A program made the position numbers and the translations under genes. Positions 18,791-28,215 of a stretch of DNA of 64,000 nucleotides are shown piece by piece. The notes beneath the pieces are model-generated. The model did not search any database, was not told the DNA's origin, and was given only the letters and a program-made list of their open reading frames with translations. Within the stretch, counting starts at the first letter, position 1. The number at the start of each line of letters is the position of its first letter. This stretch comes from Pseudomonadota bacterium (GTDB lineage: Bacteria; Pseudomonadota; Alphaproteobacteria; Rhodobacterales; Rhodobacteraceae), in the NCBI GenBank assembly GCA_021779835.1, contig JAJXZX010000003.1, forward strand, positions 1 through 64,000, written 5' to 3'.

Positions 18791-19968
18791 CGTGTGACGC
18801 TCCATTGCACCACGGGGCGCATCGGTTGCCAGCCGCGTTTGCGGCCCAGGGGTTGCGACTCGGCCAGTTCGATGCGCAAAAGGGTGCCGCCTTTGGTGGC
18901 GGACCACTGGGTGAACAGCGCCTCGGATTCCAGCGTGACCGCGTTGGCGACCAGGCGGGTGCCGCTGGGCAGCACGGGCCAGAGCGTGGTGAGCAGGGCC
19001 CCGGTTGCGCCACCACCGATGAACACGGCATCGGGGCGGGGCAAAAGGCTAAGCCCTTCCGGGGCCTTCGCCTCGGTGACGGTGTAGCGGTGCGCGAGGC
19101 CGAAGGTTTCGGCATTGCTTCGGGCGCGGGCGGCGCGGGTGGCGTCGGCCTCCAGTCCAAAAGCGCGGGTGGCAGGGGCGGCGAGCAGCCATTCGATGGA
19201 GATCGAGCCGGAGCCGGTGCCGATGTCCCAAAGGGTCTCGCCCGGTCGCGGGGCGAGGGCGGAGAGGGTCAGCGCGCGCACCGGACGTTTGGTGATCTGG
19301 CCGTCATTGGCGAACAAGTCATCGGGCAGGCCAGCGGCGCGGGGCAGGGCGGGGCCTGCGGGCTCGATCGCGACGGCGACGGGGGCGGTGATATCTTGCG
19401 GCAGGGTGGCAGGCGTGGCGGCGCGGATGCGCTCTCGCGGGCCACCGAGGCATTCTAGGAGGTGGAGGGTCGAAGCAGCGAAGCCTTGGCCGGTCAGGTA
19501 GCTGGCAAGCTCTGCCACGGCGGCGGCGTCACGCAGCGTGGCGATAATGCGCTGGCCGGGGGCGAGCAGTGGGCGCAGGCGTTGCAGCGGGGCGGCGTGC
19601 AGGCCGAGCGTAAGGGTTTCCTCCAGCCGCCAGCCAAGACGGGCGGCGGCGAGCGAGAAGGTCGAGGGCGCAGGAAAGGCGCGCCATTCGCCGGGGGTTA
19701 GGTGGGCGGTAAGGCTGCCGCCCGCGCCGAACCAGAACGGGTCGCCAGAGGCGAGAACGACGGTGGTGCGGCCCTGGCAAGCCAGCACCGTGTCAACGGA
19801 AAACGGGACGGGCCAATCGCGGCCCCGCGCGCCCACGTCGGCCAGCATGAGGTGGCGCGGGCCGCCAAAGACGATTTCGGCGGCGTCAAGCGCGGCGCGG
19901 CTTGCGGAGGTCAGGCCGGACAGTCCATCCTCGCCCAGACCGATGATCGAAAGCCAAGGATCAACCAT
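18787..19968 (-). CDS. cobL: Precorrin-6Y C5,15-methyltransferase, decarboxylating (CobL)
   Basis: A 393-residue fusion. The N-terminal tetrapyrrole methylase (CbiE-like, IIGLGEDGLSGLT) occupies about residues 1-195. The C-terminal CbiT-like methylase/decarboxylase has the Rossmann motif DIGTGSGSISIEWL near residue 240. Together they methylate C5 and C15 and remove the C12 acetate carboxyl to give precorrin-8. The ATG at 19968 (MVDPWLS) is preferred over one at 19998 because AGGA lies upstream and it matches family N termini. Its start codon overlaps that of the divergent cobK. Confidence 0.93.
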   Translation of the reverse strand: MVDPWLSIIGLGEDGLSGLTSASRAALDAAEIVFGGPRHLMLADVGARGRDWPVPFSVDTVLACQGRTTVVLASGDPFWFGAGGSLTAHLTPGEWRAFPAPSTFSLAAARLGWRLEETLTLGLHAAPLQRLRPLLAPGQRIIATLRDAAAVAELASYLTGQGFAASTLHLLECLGGPRERIRAATPATLPQDITAPVAVAIEPAGPALPRAAGLPDDLFANDGQITKRPVRALTLSALAPRPGETLWDIGTGSGSISIEWLLAAPATRAFGLEADATRAARARSNAETFGLAHRYTVTEAKAPEGLSLLPRPDAVFIGGGATGALLTTLWPVLPSGTRLVANAVTLESEALFTQWSATKGGTLLRIELAESQPLGRKRGWQPMRPVVQWSVTR

Positions 19969-20716
19969 GACGCGCGTCCTGTTGCTGGGCGGAACCACCG
20001 AGGCGAGCCGGATGGCGCGCGGCTTGGCCGAAGCTGGGATGGAGGCCGTGTTTTCCTATGCGGGGCGCACCGAGGCCCCCCTGACACAGCCGCTGCCGAC
20101 GCGGGTCGGCGGGTTTGGCGGCGTGGCGGGTTTGCGCAGCTATCTGACGGCCGAACGGATCAGCCATGTGATCGACGCCACCCACCCCTTTGCCGCGCAG
20201 ATGAGCACGAATGCGGTGGATGCCTGCGCCGCCGAGGGGGTGGCGCTGATCGCGCTGGAGCGCAAGCCATGGACCGCAACCAAGGGTGATAGCTGGAAGC
20301 AGGTGCCGGATATCCGCGCAGCGGCTGCGGCTTTGCCCGCTGATCCCGCGCGGGTTTTTCTTGCCATCGGGCGTCAGCATCTCGACGATTTCGCCGGACA
20401 GCCGCAGCATCACTTCCTGCTGCGTCTCGTCGATGCTCCGACCAGCGCGTTGCCCTTGCCCGACGCCGAGGCAGTGATCGACCGGGGGCCGTTCACGGTG
20501 GAGGGCGATCTGGCCTTGCTGCGTGCGCATCGCATTGACGTGATCGTTGCCAAGAACTCCGGTGGCGAGGGCGCGCAGGCCAAGCTGATCGCGGCGCGCA
20601 GCTTGCACCTGCCGGTGATCCTGATCGAACGCCCCGCAATCCCGGCGCGGACGCGGGTGGGAACGGTCGCCGAAGTGATGGCGTGGCTGGGTCATCCGGC
20701 GCGCCTTGGGGTATAG
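19967..20716 (+). CDS. cobK: Precorrin-6A reductase (CobK)
   Basis: A 249-residue NADPH-dependent reductase that converts precorrin-6A to precorrin-6B (dihydro form). It has the Rossmann-like GGTTEASRMARGLAEAG at residues 8-24, the VIDATHPFAAQMS motif near residue 65, and IVAKNSGGEGAQAKL near residue 200, all typical of CobK/CbiJ. It is the only gene in this stretch on the plus strand. Its ATG (19967-19969) interlocks with the cobL ATG through CATG, and AAGGA seven bases upstream lies inside cobL. Its 3' end overlaps cobJ by 25 bases. Confidence 0.93.
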   Translation: MTRVLLLGGTTEASRMARGLAEAGMEAVFSYAGRTEAPLTQPLPTRVGGFGGVAGLRSYLTAERISHVIDATHPFAAQMSTNAVDACAAEGVALIALERKPWTATKGDSWKQVPDIRAAAAALPADPARVFLAIGRQHLDDFAGQPQHHFLLRLVDAPTSALPLPDAEAVIDRGPFTVEGDLALLRAHRIDVIVAKNSGGEGAQAKLIAARSLHLPVILIERPAIPARTRVGTVAEVMAWLGHPARLGV

Positions 20717-21426
20717 ACCCAGCGCCCTACGCGGCGGGTGTCGGCGTTGCCGACGATGACCACCGTGCGCATGTCGGCCATCTCTGGCGTTGCTTCGGCC
20801 AGCGTCACCGTCTCGATCCGTTCGTCGGGCGTGGACACCGCGCGGGCGAAGGTGATTAGGCGACCCTGCCCACATTCCTCGCGCAGGATGTCGAGCACGC
20901 GGGGAAAGCCGGCGGGGCGGCTGGCGGAACGGGGGTTGTAGAACGCCATCGCGAAACCGGCTTGTGCGGCGAGGCGCAGGCGATGCTCGATCAGTTCCCA
21001 CGGTTTGAGGTTGTCCGACAGGTTGATGGCGCAGAAGTCATGCCCCAGGGGCGCGCCCGCATGGGCCGCGGCGGCGAGCATGGCGGTAATGCCCGGCAAC
21101 ACGCGGATGTCGAGCGCGTGGTATTGCGGCGCGTCCTCCAGCGCCTCGAACACCGCCGAGGCCATGGCGAAAACGCCGGGATCACCCGAGGAGACGACGA
21201 CGACGCGGCGGCCTTGCATCGCCATGTCGAGCGCGTGGCGGGCGCGGTCCAGTTCCACCCGGTTGTCAGAGGGATGCAGCGTCAGCCCGTCGCGCGGCGC
21301 GATGCGGGCGACGTAGGGGATGTAGCCCACGATGTCGGTGGCATCGGCCACGGCCTGCGTGACCTCTGGCGTCACCAGTGCCTCGTCCCCCGGTCCGAGG
21401 CCCGCAATGGCAAGCCAGCCGGTCAT
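20692..21426 (-). CDS. cobJ: Precorrin-3B C17-methyltransferase (CobJ)
   Basis: A 244-residue SAM methylase that methylates C17 and drives ring contraction to precorrin-4. It has the GLGPGDEALVTPEV SAM loop at residues 9-22, VVSSGDPGVFAMASAV near residue 80, and AFYNPRSASRP near residue 165. The ATG at 21426 overlaps the cobI stop by four bases. Its last 25 bases are shared with the convergent cobK. Confidence 0.94.
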   Translation of the reverse strand: MTGWLAIAGLGPGDEALVTPEVTQAVADATDIVGYIPYVARIAPRDGLTLHPSDNRVELDRARHALDMAMQGRRVVVVSSGDPGVFAMASAVFEALEDAPQYHALDIRVLPGITAMLAAAAHAGAPLGHDFCAINLSDNLKPWELIEHRLRLAAQAGFAMAFYNPRSASRPAGFPRVLDILREECGQGRLITFARAVSTPDERIETVTLAEATPEMADMRTVVIVGNADTRRVGRWVYTPRRAG

Positions 21427-22154
21427 TCCGGCATCTCCGGGCGGCGGCCTTGGCCGTGGACAAGAACGATGGCGAAGTAGGGGCAGTCGTCGTCGGCCAC
21501 CTCTGCCAACCGCGCGATGCGTTCGGTCGGCATGGACCCGCGCTCGACCAGCCATGCGGCGTCAAGGCGTCCGGTGCGGGCCAGTGCGCGGCGGATCTTG
21601 GGCAGGTTGCGCCCCGTTTTCATCACCACCAGCGCGTCTGCTTCCAGCATGTGACGCTCCAGATCCGCCTCGGGCAGGGTGCCCATCAGCACGGTCATCA
21701 CGTCGTCGCCCCAGGTGATCGGCTGGCCCGTCGCGGTCCAGCAGGCCGACATGCCGGTGATGCCGGGGATCACCTCGATCGGTACGACGTCCTTCAGGCG
21801 GGTGTAAAGGTGCATAAACGAGCCGTAGAAGAAGGGGTCGCCCTCGCACAGCACGACGACATCCTGCGTCTGGGCGAGAGTCTTCAGGCGGGCAGCCCAG
21901 TCATCGTAGAACGCGGCGAGGATGCGGATGTATTCGGGGCTGTCAAAGCGCAGTTCGGTGGTGACGGGGTATTCCATTGGGTATTCGGTGACGCCGGGCG
22001 CAAGCATCCCCTCGACAATGCGGCGCGCCTGACCCGCGCGGCCTGCCTTGCGGAAATAGGCGACGTGGGCAGCGGCGCGGATGGCGCGGTCGGCACGCAG
22101 GCTCATCAGGTCGGGGTCGCCGGGGCCAAGGCCAGTGCAGATGATCTTTCCCAT
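21423..22154 (-). CDS. cobI: Precorrin-2 C20-methyltransferase (CobI)
   Basis: A 243-residue SAM methylase producing precorrin-3A. It has GLGPGDPDLMSLRA near the N terminus, VVLCEGDPFFYGSFMHL near residue 95, and IEVIPGITGMSACW. Two in-frame ATGs occur. The one at 22160 overlaps the cobH stop but has AAGGA directly abutting it. The one at 22154 has AAGGA six bases upstream and gives MGKIICTG, so 22154 was chosen. Confidence 0.93.
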   Translation of the reverse strand: MGKIICTGLGPGDPDLMSLRADRAIRAAAHVAYFRKAGRAGQARRIVEGMLAPGVTEYPMEYPVTTELRFDSPEYIRILAAFYDDWAARLKTLAQTQDVVVLCEGDPFFYGSFMHLYTRLKDVVPIEVIPGITGMSACWTATGQPITWGDDVMTVLMGTLPEADLERHMLEADALVVMKTGRNLPKIRRALARTGRLDAAWLVERGSMPTERIARLAEVADDDCPYFAIVLVHGQGRRPEMPE

Positions 22155-22156
22155 GG

Positions 22157-22786
22157 TCATTCCTTGCGGCTGGCGAGCGCGTTGACGGCGGCGACGGTGA
22201 TGGCAGAGCCGCCAAGGCGGCCCTCGACGATCAGCGAGGGCGCCGGGGGGTCGGCCATCAGCGCCCCCTTGGATTCGGCGGCGCCGACAAAGCCCACGGG
22301 GCAGCCGATGATTGCGGCTGGGCGCGGGCAGGCGGGGTCTTCCAGCATGTTCAGCAGGTGGAACAGTGCGGTGGGCGCGTTGCCGATGGCTACAACCGCC
22401 CCCGCAAGATGAGGCCGCCAAAGCTCCAACGCCGCCGCGCTGCGGGTATTGGCCATCTCCTTCGCCATGCCGGGCACGCGCGGGTCGTTGAGGGTGCAGA
22501 TCACCTCGTTGCCAGCGGGAAGGCGCGGGCGGGTAATGCCTTCGGAAACCATGCGCGCGTCGCACAGGATTGGCGCGCCGGCCTCCAGCGCCGCGCGGGC
22601 GGCGATGGCCATGCCAGGGGTGAAGCGGATGTGCGCCTCCAGCCCGACCATGCCCGCAGCGTGGATCATGCGGACGGCGACGATCTCTTCCTCTGGCGTG
22701 AAACGGGCGAGGTCGGCCTCGGCCCGGATCATGGCGAAGGATTGCAGGTAGATGGCGGCGCCGTCGGTCTCATACATGTGGGGCAT
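22157..22786 (-). CDS. cobH: Precorrin-8X methylmutase (CobH)
   Basis: A 209-residue enzyme that moves the C11 methyl to C12, forming hydrogenobyrinic acid. H42 in MIHAAGMVG corresponds to the catalytic His43 of the Pseudomonas denitrificans enzyme. GFVGAAESKGAL near residue 170 is the other conserved block. The start overlaps the cobG stop by one base (TGATG), giving coupled translation. Confidence 0.94.
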   Translation of the reverse strand: MPHMYETDGAAIYLQSFAMIRAEADLARFTPEEEIVAVRMIHAAGMVGLEAHIRFTPGMAIAARAALEAGAPILCDARMVSEGITRPRLPAGNEVICTLNDPRVPGMAKEMANTRSAAALELWRPHLAGAVVAIGNAPTALFHLLNMLEDPACPRPAAIIGCPVGFVGAAESKGALMADPPAPSLIVEGRLGGSAITVAAVNALASRKE

Positions 22787-23937
22787 CAGAGGGCCTTGAA
22801 CAGGGTTTCGGGGTGACGCCGGATCGCGTCCGGGGGCATCCCGGCGTGGGTTGGGGTATCGCTGGCCTTACCGTTACGAATAAGGTCGAAGCCAGCCACA
22901 GTGGCCGTTAGGGTAAAAGCCGCAGGGCCGGGCAGGGCGCAGCCCTTGGCGCAGCCGGAAACGTGAAGATACGCGCCTTGCGGGACAAGCGGGGCCAGCA
23001 TGTGCGCCAGCGGTCGCGTCGGTTGCAACGCCTGCGGGCAGCCCGGCGCGCCGGTGCAGGCCGTCACGCGCAGGCGCGGGTCGGCGGGGTCGGTGATAAG
23101 GCTGTCAATCTCAGGCAGGCTCGTCGCGCCTTCGACCAGCAACATGCGCCACGGTGTGACGCGCAGCGCGCCGTGTTGGGCGAGGGTCATAAGCGTGTCA
23201 GCGTGAAACTGGCCGAACGCGAAGCCAACGAGGGCGCCGCCCGGATGGATGCCGGGGCCGGGAGGCGTCATGGCGTTGGCGGGCGCGGTGGTAAAGCCGG
23301 GTGGCAGCGGGGTGCCTCGGGCGATATGCGCCGCCATGCGGCCGCGCCCGGCGGTTACGCCGCCGGTATCCAGAAACCAATTTGCGAGGGCCAGCGCGGC
23401 CTCGGGTGCCTCTTCGGCGCTGACCGGCTTGCCGAACATTGCCCCATCCGGGCGCAGGATCAACGTGCCGTCCACGCTGCGCTCCAGCCGGATGTCGGTG
23501 GAGACGGCGGCAAGGATCGGTGCGGGGCCGGTGTCTATCGCAAAGCCAAATTTGGCGGGCAGGGCGGGCGCGTCGGCAAGTGCCGCCTCCACCGCAGCGG
23601 CAAGCGCCTCAGTGCCGTCGCCCGTCTGCCAGAACGGCGTTACGATCAGGTTGCGGTGCGTCTCGGTTTCCACGTCGGGGTCCAGCAGGCCGAGGTCGGC
23701 AAGCGCGTCAAGCAACGCAAGGTGGCTATCGGCGCGCACACCGCGCAACTGAACATTGGCGCGGGCCGAAAGGTCGATCACCCCGCTGCCATGGATTTTC
23801 GCAGCGACCGCAATGCTTAGCGCCTGTGCCCGTGTCAGGCGACCCCCATGGGGGCGCACGCGCACCACCAATCCGTCGCCCGACATCATCGGGCGCAGCG
23901 CGCCGGGGCACCAGCCTTTGACCTCAAAGCTGCTCAT
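22786..23937 (-). CDS. cobG: Precorrin-3B synthase (CobG), Fe-S monooxygenase
   Basis: A 383-residue member of the nitrite/sulfite reductase fold that uses molecular oxygen to hydroxylate C20 of precorrin-3A, so it marks the aerobic pathway. It has the N-terminal ferredoxin-like half-domain (VRVRPHGGRLTRAQA), then cysteines in CTGAPGCPQAL and SGCAKGCALPG that would bind the [4Fe-4S] cluster. The ATG at 23937 overlaps the cobN stop by four bases. Confidence 0.93.
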   Translation of the reverse strand: MSSFEVKGWCPGALRPMMSGDGLVVRVRPHGGRLTRAQALSIAVAAKIHGSGVIDLSARANVQLRGVRADSHLALLDALADLGLLDPDVETETHRNLIVTPFWQTGDGTEALAAAVEAALADAPALPAKFGFAIDTGPAPILAAVSTDIRLERSVDGTLILRPDGAMFGKPVSAEEAPEAALALANWFLDTGGVTAGRGRMAAHIARGTPLPPGFTTAPANAMTPPGPGIHPGGALVGFAFGQFHADTLMTLAQHGALRVTPWRMLLVEGATSLPEIDSLITDPADPRLRVTACTGAPGCPQALQPTRPLAHMLAPLVPQGAYLHVSGCAKGCALPGPAAFTLTATVAGFDLIRNGKASDTPTHAGMPPDAIRRHPETLFKAL

Positions 23938-26900
23938 GGATGCGCCTCCAGTTCCGCCACTATCGAGTTGCGCCGCGTGACCCAAAGGCCAGCATCGCGC
24001 AGACGGCGGAAAAGATCCTCCATCGCGGCCAATGCGGCGGGGTTTTCGCGGGCAAGGAAAGCGCGCAGGTCGTCGCGGCCCAAGGTCGCCTCGTGATACA
24101 AATCGAACAAATGCGGGGGCACAGCGGCGGCCAGATGCGCGAACGCGGCCATATGATCCAACGTCGCGGCGATTTCGGCGCCGCCCCGGAAGCCATGCGC
24201 CATCATGCCATTCGCCCAAGCCGGATTGCTGGCGCGCGCACGCACGACGCGGGCGATTTCCTCGGTCAACGTGCGGGCGCGGGGTGTATCGGGGCGGGTG
24301 GCGTCAAGGTGGTAAAGCGCGGGTTTTGCCCCGCCAAGGCGCGCGACGGCGGCGGCAAATCCTGCCTCGTGTCCCGCGTAATCGGCGGCAAGGAGCAGGT
24401 CAGTTTCCGGCAAATCCTGCGTATGCACAAAGCTGTCGGCGGCAAGAACGCGGGTTTCTAACGCGGCGCGGTCCTCTTGTGCGGTCCCGTCGCTGCCGAT
24501 CGACCAGCTTGAGGCGGCAAGCCAAGCCTCGCCTGCGGCAGTGCGCGCCTCGGGCGAGAAATCGTCCATCGCGTCGCCCATGCCAAGGCCGTATTGGCCG
24601 GGGCGCGGCCCGAAAACGCGGGCGGCCACTGTGACATAGGGGTTATCCTCGGGCGCTTCGTCGCGCGCGGCCAGCGATTGGGCTCCCGCCTCGAACAACT
24701 GCGCGAGGCCGGGGAAGATGTCGCGAAACAGGCCAGAGACGCGTAGCGTAACGTCGATACGCGGGCGGTTCATCAGGGCGAGCGGAATGATTTCAAAGCC
24801 CGAGACGCGCCCCGATCCTTCGTCCCAGCGGGGCGCAAGGCCTGCGAGATGCAGCGCCATGGCGAAATCTTCGCCCGCCGTGCGCATCGTGGCCGATCCC
24901 CACAGATCCACCACCAGCCCGCGCGGCCAGTCGCCGTGGTCTTGCAGATGGCGGCGGATAAGTTCCTCGGCCAGTTTGACGCCTTGCGCATGGGCGCTGC
25001 GGGATGGAACGGCGCGCGGATCGACCGAATAGAGGTTGCGCCCGGTTGGAAGCACGTCCGACCGGCCCCGGTTGGGCGAGCCAGAGGGACCGGGTGCCAC
25101 GCGGTGCCCGTTCAGCGCAGCAAGGATGCCCTGACGTTCCTCGATGCCACAGGCCCCGCGGCCAAGAATGTGCAGGCCTTCGCCAAACTGGCTTTCCTTG
25201 ATGTCGCAGACAAAGCGGTCAATGCGGGTGATTGCCTCGGCGGGCGAGGCGGTTGGCGGAATGCCAAGATCATCCTCGACCCCGGTGGCGCGGGCCTCGT
25301 CGCGGATGGCGGCGATCAGCCGGTCGCGGCGCGCGGGATCAAGGCCGTCGGCGGTGGAATATTCATCCAGCACACGCTCCAACCGGGAAAGCCGCTCTGG
25401 CACGGCGGACTGGGTCAGGGGCGGCGGCAGGTGGCCCAGCGTCAGCGCGCCGATACGGCGTTTGGCCTGCGCGGCCTCGCCGGGGTCGTTGACGATGAAG
25501 GGATACAGGATCGGGAATGTGGCCAGAGCCTCGGGCCAGCAGGTCGCGGAAAGCGCCACGGATTTGCCCGGTAACCATTCCAGCGTGCCATGTGCGCCCA
25601 TGTGGATCACGGCGTGCGGCTGGAGCGCGCGAAGCCAGAGATAGAAGGCGACATAGGCGTGGCGCGGGGTGCTGGACAGGTCGTGGTAATCGGCGTCCCG
25701 GCTGGTGGAATGGCCCCGTTCCGGCTGAAGCGCGACAAGGGCGTTTCCGGCTTGAAGGGCGGCGAAGTTGAAGACGCCGTTGAGGCAGGCCGGATCGGAC
25801 TCGGGCGCGCCCCATGCGGCGGCCAGTTCGGCCTGTAAGGTATCGGGAAGGGTTGCCAGTGCTGCGCGGTAATCCGCAACCGGCCAGCTTTGTGCCTTGG
25901 TTTGCAGATGGGCGGCAAGGTTTTCCGGCGCGGCGGTGGTGTAACCCGCTGCGGCCAGATCGGACAAAAGCACCTCGGTCGAGGCGAGCGCGTCCAGTCC
26001 CACCGCATGGGCCATCTGATGCGCGCGACCGGGGTATGTCGACAGAATGACGGCCAGATGACGCGCGGGCGCTGGGGTGGTGGCAAGGCGATACCACGCC
26101 TTGACGCGCGCCACGGTAGCCTTGATTCGGTCCGCATCGGCGCGGTGGGCAAAGCGCGAAAATTGCAGATCGGGGTCACGCTTGCCCGGTGACTTGAAGC
26201 TGACGACACCGGCGAACAGGCGGCCATCGACCTCCGGCAGCACGATGTGCATGGCGAGGTCGGCAGGCGACAGGCCACGCGTTGCTGTCGACCAATCGCG
26301 GCGGCGGGCGGTGGACAGTGCGACCTGAAACACCGGGCAGCCCGGCGCATCCAAGGGCGAGGTGCCTGCGTCGGTTTTCGCTGAAAAAGCGGTGGCGTTG
26401 ACGATGGCGGCAGGCGGCTGGGCCGTCAGATGCGCGGCGATCCATTGCGCCGCCTCGGGGGACTTCAGCGAATTGGCGAACAGGCCGTAAGCCGCAAACC
26501 CCTCTCCGGTCATGGCCTCGATCAACGCATCAATCGGAGCGGTGTCAGCGGCGGTGAGGTAAGAGCGGTAGAAGGTCACCGCAACGGCGGGGGCATCACT
26601 GTCGGGCGGACCCGCGATCACGCCGCGCCCGGGAAGGTAGAAGCCGAAGTCAGGCACGGTCTTGTCGCCCATCACCGGGCCCGCATAAAGCCCGGCGGCA
26701 AGCGCGAGTTGCGCCAGCGCGGCCTGAGCGGCAACCGCCCCCCCCGCCTCGCACAGCGCAGAAAGGCGGCGCAGGGTTGACACCGGTAGGGTTGAGATCG
26801 CGTCAAGCGCCGGGTCTGGGCGGCCATCGGCGGGCAGCACGGCCAAAGCAATGCCACGACGTTGGGCAAGGTCGCGCAGCGTCGCAAGGCCATAGGGCCA

Positions 26901-27176
26901 ATAAGCCTCGCCGCCAATCAGGCGCACAAGGATCGCCTTGGCACCGCAAAGCGTGCGCTCGGCATAGGTATCGACCGAAAGCGGGTGGCGCAGGGCCACG
27001 ATATTCGCCAGCCGCAAGGTCGGCAGCGCCCCCTTCGCGCGATGCCAGCCTGCCGCGAAAGCGCCCAGGTCACTGTCAGAGAACGACAAGACAACCAGAT
27101 CGGCCGGGTCCTGAGCCGGGTCGAACGGGGTCTCCGTTTCCTCCAATCCATGGCTTTCGCGAAAGACGACGTGCAT
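23934..27176 (-). CDS. cobN: Aerobic cobaltochelatase large subunit CobN
   Basis: A 1080-residue protein homologous to magnesium chelatase subunit H. It binds hydrogenobyrinic acid a,c-diamide and inserts cobalt together with the AAA+ pair CobS/CobT. Family blocks are visible: VILSTYPGRAHQMAHAVG near the middle, then HMGAHGTLEWLPGK, and GRNLYSVDPRAVPS. It is shorter than the about 1275-residue Pseudomonas protein but in the range seen in Rhodobacterales. The ATG at 27176 lies four bases after the cobW stop; a start 60 bases upstream would overlap cobW. CobS and CobT are not encoded in this window. Confidence 0.95.
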   Translation of the reverse strand: MHVVFRESHGLEETETPFDPAQDPADLVVLSFSDSDLGAFAAGWHRAKGALPTLRLANIVALRHPLSVDTYAERTLCGAKAILVRLIGGEAYWPYGLATLRDLAQRRGIALAVLPADGRPDPALDAISTLPVSTLRRLSALCEAGGAVAAQAALAQLALAAGLYAGPVMGDKTVPDFGFYLPGRGVIAGPPDSDAPAVAVTFYRSYLTAADTAPIDALIEAMTGEGFAAYGLFANSLKSPEAAQWIAAHLTAQPPAAIVNATAFSAKTDAGTSPLDAPGCPVFQVALSTARRRDWSTATRGLSPADLAMHIVLPEVDGRLFAGVVSFKSPGKRDPDLQFSRFAHRADADRIKATVARVKAWYRLATTPAPARHLAVILSTYPGRAHQMAHAVGLDALASTEVLLSDLAAAGYTTAAPENLAAHLQTKAQSWPVADYRAALATLPDTLQAELAAAWGAPESDPACLNGVFNFAALQAGNALVALQPERGHSTSRDADYHDLSSTPRHAYVAFYLWLRALQPHAVIHMGAHGTLEWLPGKSVALSATCWPEALATFPILYPFIVNDPGEAAQAKRRIGALTLGHLPPPLTQSAVPERLSRLERVLDEYSTADGLDPARRDRLIAAIRDEARATGVEDDLGIPPTASPAEAITRIDRFVCDIKESQFGEGLHILGRGACGIEERQGILAALNGHRVAPGPSGSPNRGRSDVLPTGRNLYSVDPRAVPSRSAHAQGVKLAEELIRRHLQDHGDWPRGLVVDLWGSATMRTAGEDFAMALHLAGLAPRWDEGSGRVSGFEIIPLALMNRPRIDVTLRVSGLFRDIFPGLAQLFEAGAQSLAARDEAPEDNPYVTVAARVFGPRPGQYGLGMGDAMDDFSPEARTAAGEAWLAASSWSIGSDGTAQEDRAALETRVLAADSFVHTQDLPETDLLLAADYAGHEAGFAAAVARLGGAKPALYHLDATRPDTPRARTLTEEIARVVRARASNPAWANGMMAHGFRGGAEIAATLDHMAAFAHLAAAVPPHLFDLYHEATLGRDDLRAFLARENPAALAAMEDLFRRLRDAGLWVTRRNSIVAELEAHP

Positions 27177-27180
27177 CGGC

Positions 27181-28215
27181 TCAGGCCCCCAGAACTGCCC
27201 GGATTTTCGCGGCGTCGATGTCGGCATGTTCCGCAATCACGACAAGGCGCGAGACGCGTGGCGCACTGCCCCACGGGCGGTCGAATTGCGCGCGCACCCG
27301 TTCGCCCACCGCCTGCACCAACAGGCGCATCGGCTTGCCCTTAATCGCGACATAGCCTTTGACGCGCAGGATGTTTTGTTCCCTGGCCAGCCGCGCGATG
27401 GCGTCGGTCAGGGCGGTTTGGTCCTCGACCTCGGCCAAGTCGATCACCACCGAGTCGAAGTCGTCATGTTCGTGATCGCCCATGCCGTCGTGATGCGATG
27501 GGCGCGCGTCGATGTCATCCTCGGCGGCTGCACTAAGGCCAAGGATCACGCGCGGGTCAATCACGCCGTCCGTCATGTGAAGGATGGGAATGCGCCGGGG
27601 CGCCTCGGCCTCGATTACCGCGCGGGCGGCGGCGAGGCCCGCCTCGCCCGCAAGGTCGGCCTTGGACAGCAGCACGATATCGGCGCAGGCGATCTGATCC
27701 TCGAACACCTCTGACAGGGGCGTTTCGTGGTCAATCGACTCGTCGGCCTGCCGTTGCGCATCAACCGCTGCCACATCGGGGGCGAAACGGCCTGCGGCCA
27801 CCGCCTCGGCATCCGCCAGCGTCACCACGCCATCCACCGTAATCAGCGAGCGGATCGCGGGCCAGTCGAAGGCTTTCAGCAGCGGCTTGGGCAGGGCGAG
27901 GCCCGAGGTCTCGATCAGTATGTGATCGGGGCGCGTGGGCAGCGCCAAGAGCGCCTCAATCGTCGGGATGAAATCGTCGGCGACGGTGCAGCAAATGCAG
28001 CCGTTCGACAGCTCCACGATGTTTTCCACCGGGCAATTGTCGTCGGCGCAGGATTTCAGGATGTCACCATCCACGCCAACGACGCCAAATTCATTGACCA
28101 GCACAGCAAGGCGGCGACCCTGCGGGTTCGCCATAAGGTGCCGGATCAGCGTGGTTTTCCCGCTGCCAAGGAAGCCGGTGATGACAGTTACGGGGATTTT
28201 GGCGAGGTCAGTCAT
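27181..28215 (-). CDS. cobW: Cobalamin biosynthesis GTPase CobW
   Basis: A 344-residue G3E-family GTPase. The P-loop GFLGSGKTT is at residues 14-22, the metal-binding GCICC motif lies near residue 76, and the C-terminal CobW_C domain ends near LVVIAEHADID. A His/Asp-rich stretch (HHDGMGDHEHDD) precedes the C-terminal domain. CobW-type proteins are proposed cobalt metallochaperones feeding CobN, which fits its place just upstream of cobN. The start follows the DUF1636 gene with an eight-base overlap. Confidence 0.94.
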   Translation of the reverse strand: MTDLAKIPVTVITGFLGSGKTTLIRHLMANPQGRRLAVLVNEFGVVGVDGDILKSCADDNCPVENIVELSNGCICCTVADDFIPTIEALLALPTRPDHILIETSGLALPKPLLKAFDWPAIRSLITVDGVVTLADAEAVAAGRFAPDVAAVDAQRQADESIDHETPLSEVFEDQIACADIVLLSKADLAGEAGLAAARAVIEAEAPRRIPILHMTDGVIDPRVILGLSAAAEDDIDARPSHHDGMGDHEHDDFDSVVIDLAEVEDQTALTDAIARLAREQNILRVKGYVAIKGKPMRLLVQAVGERVRAQFDRPWGSAPRVSRLVVIAEHADIDAAKIRAVLGA

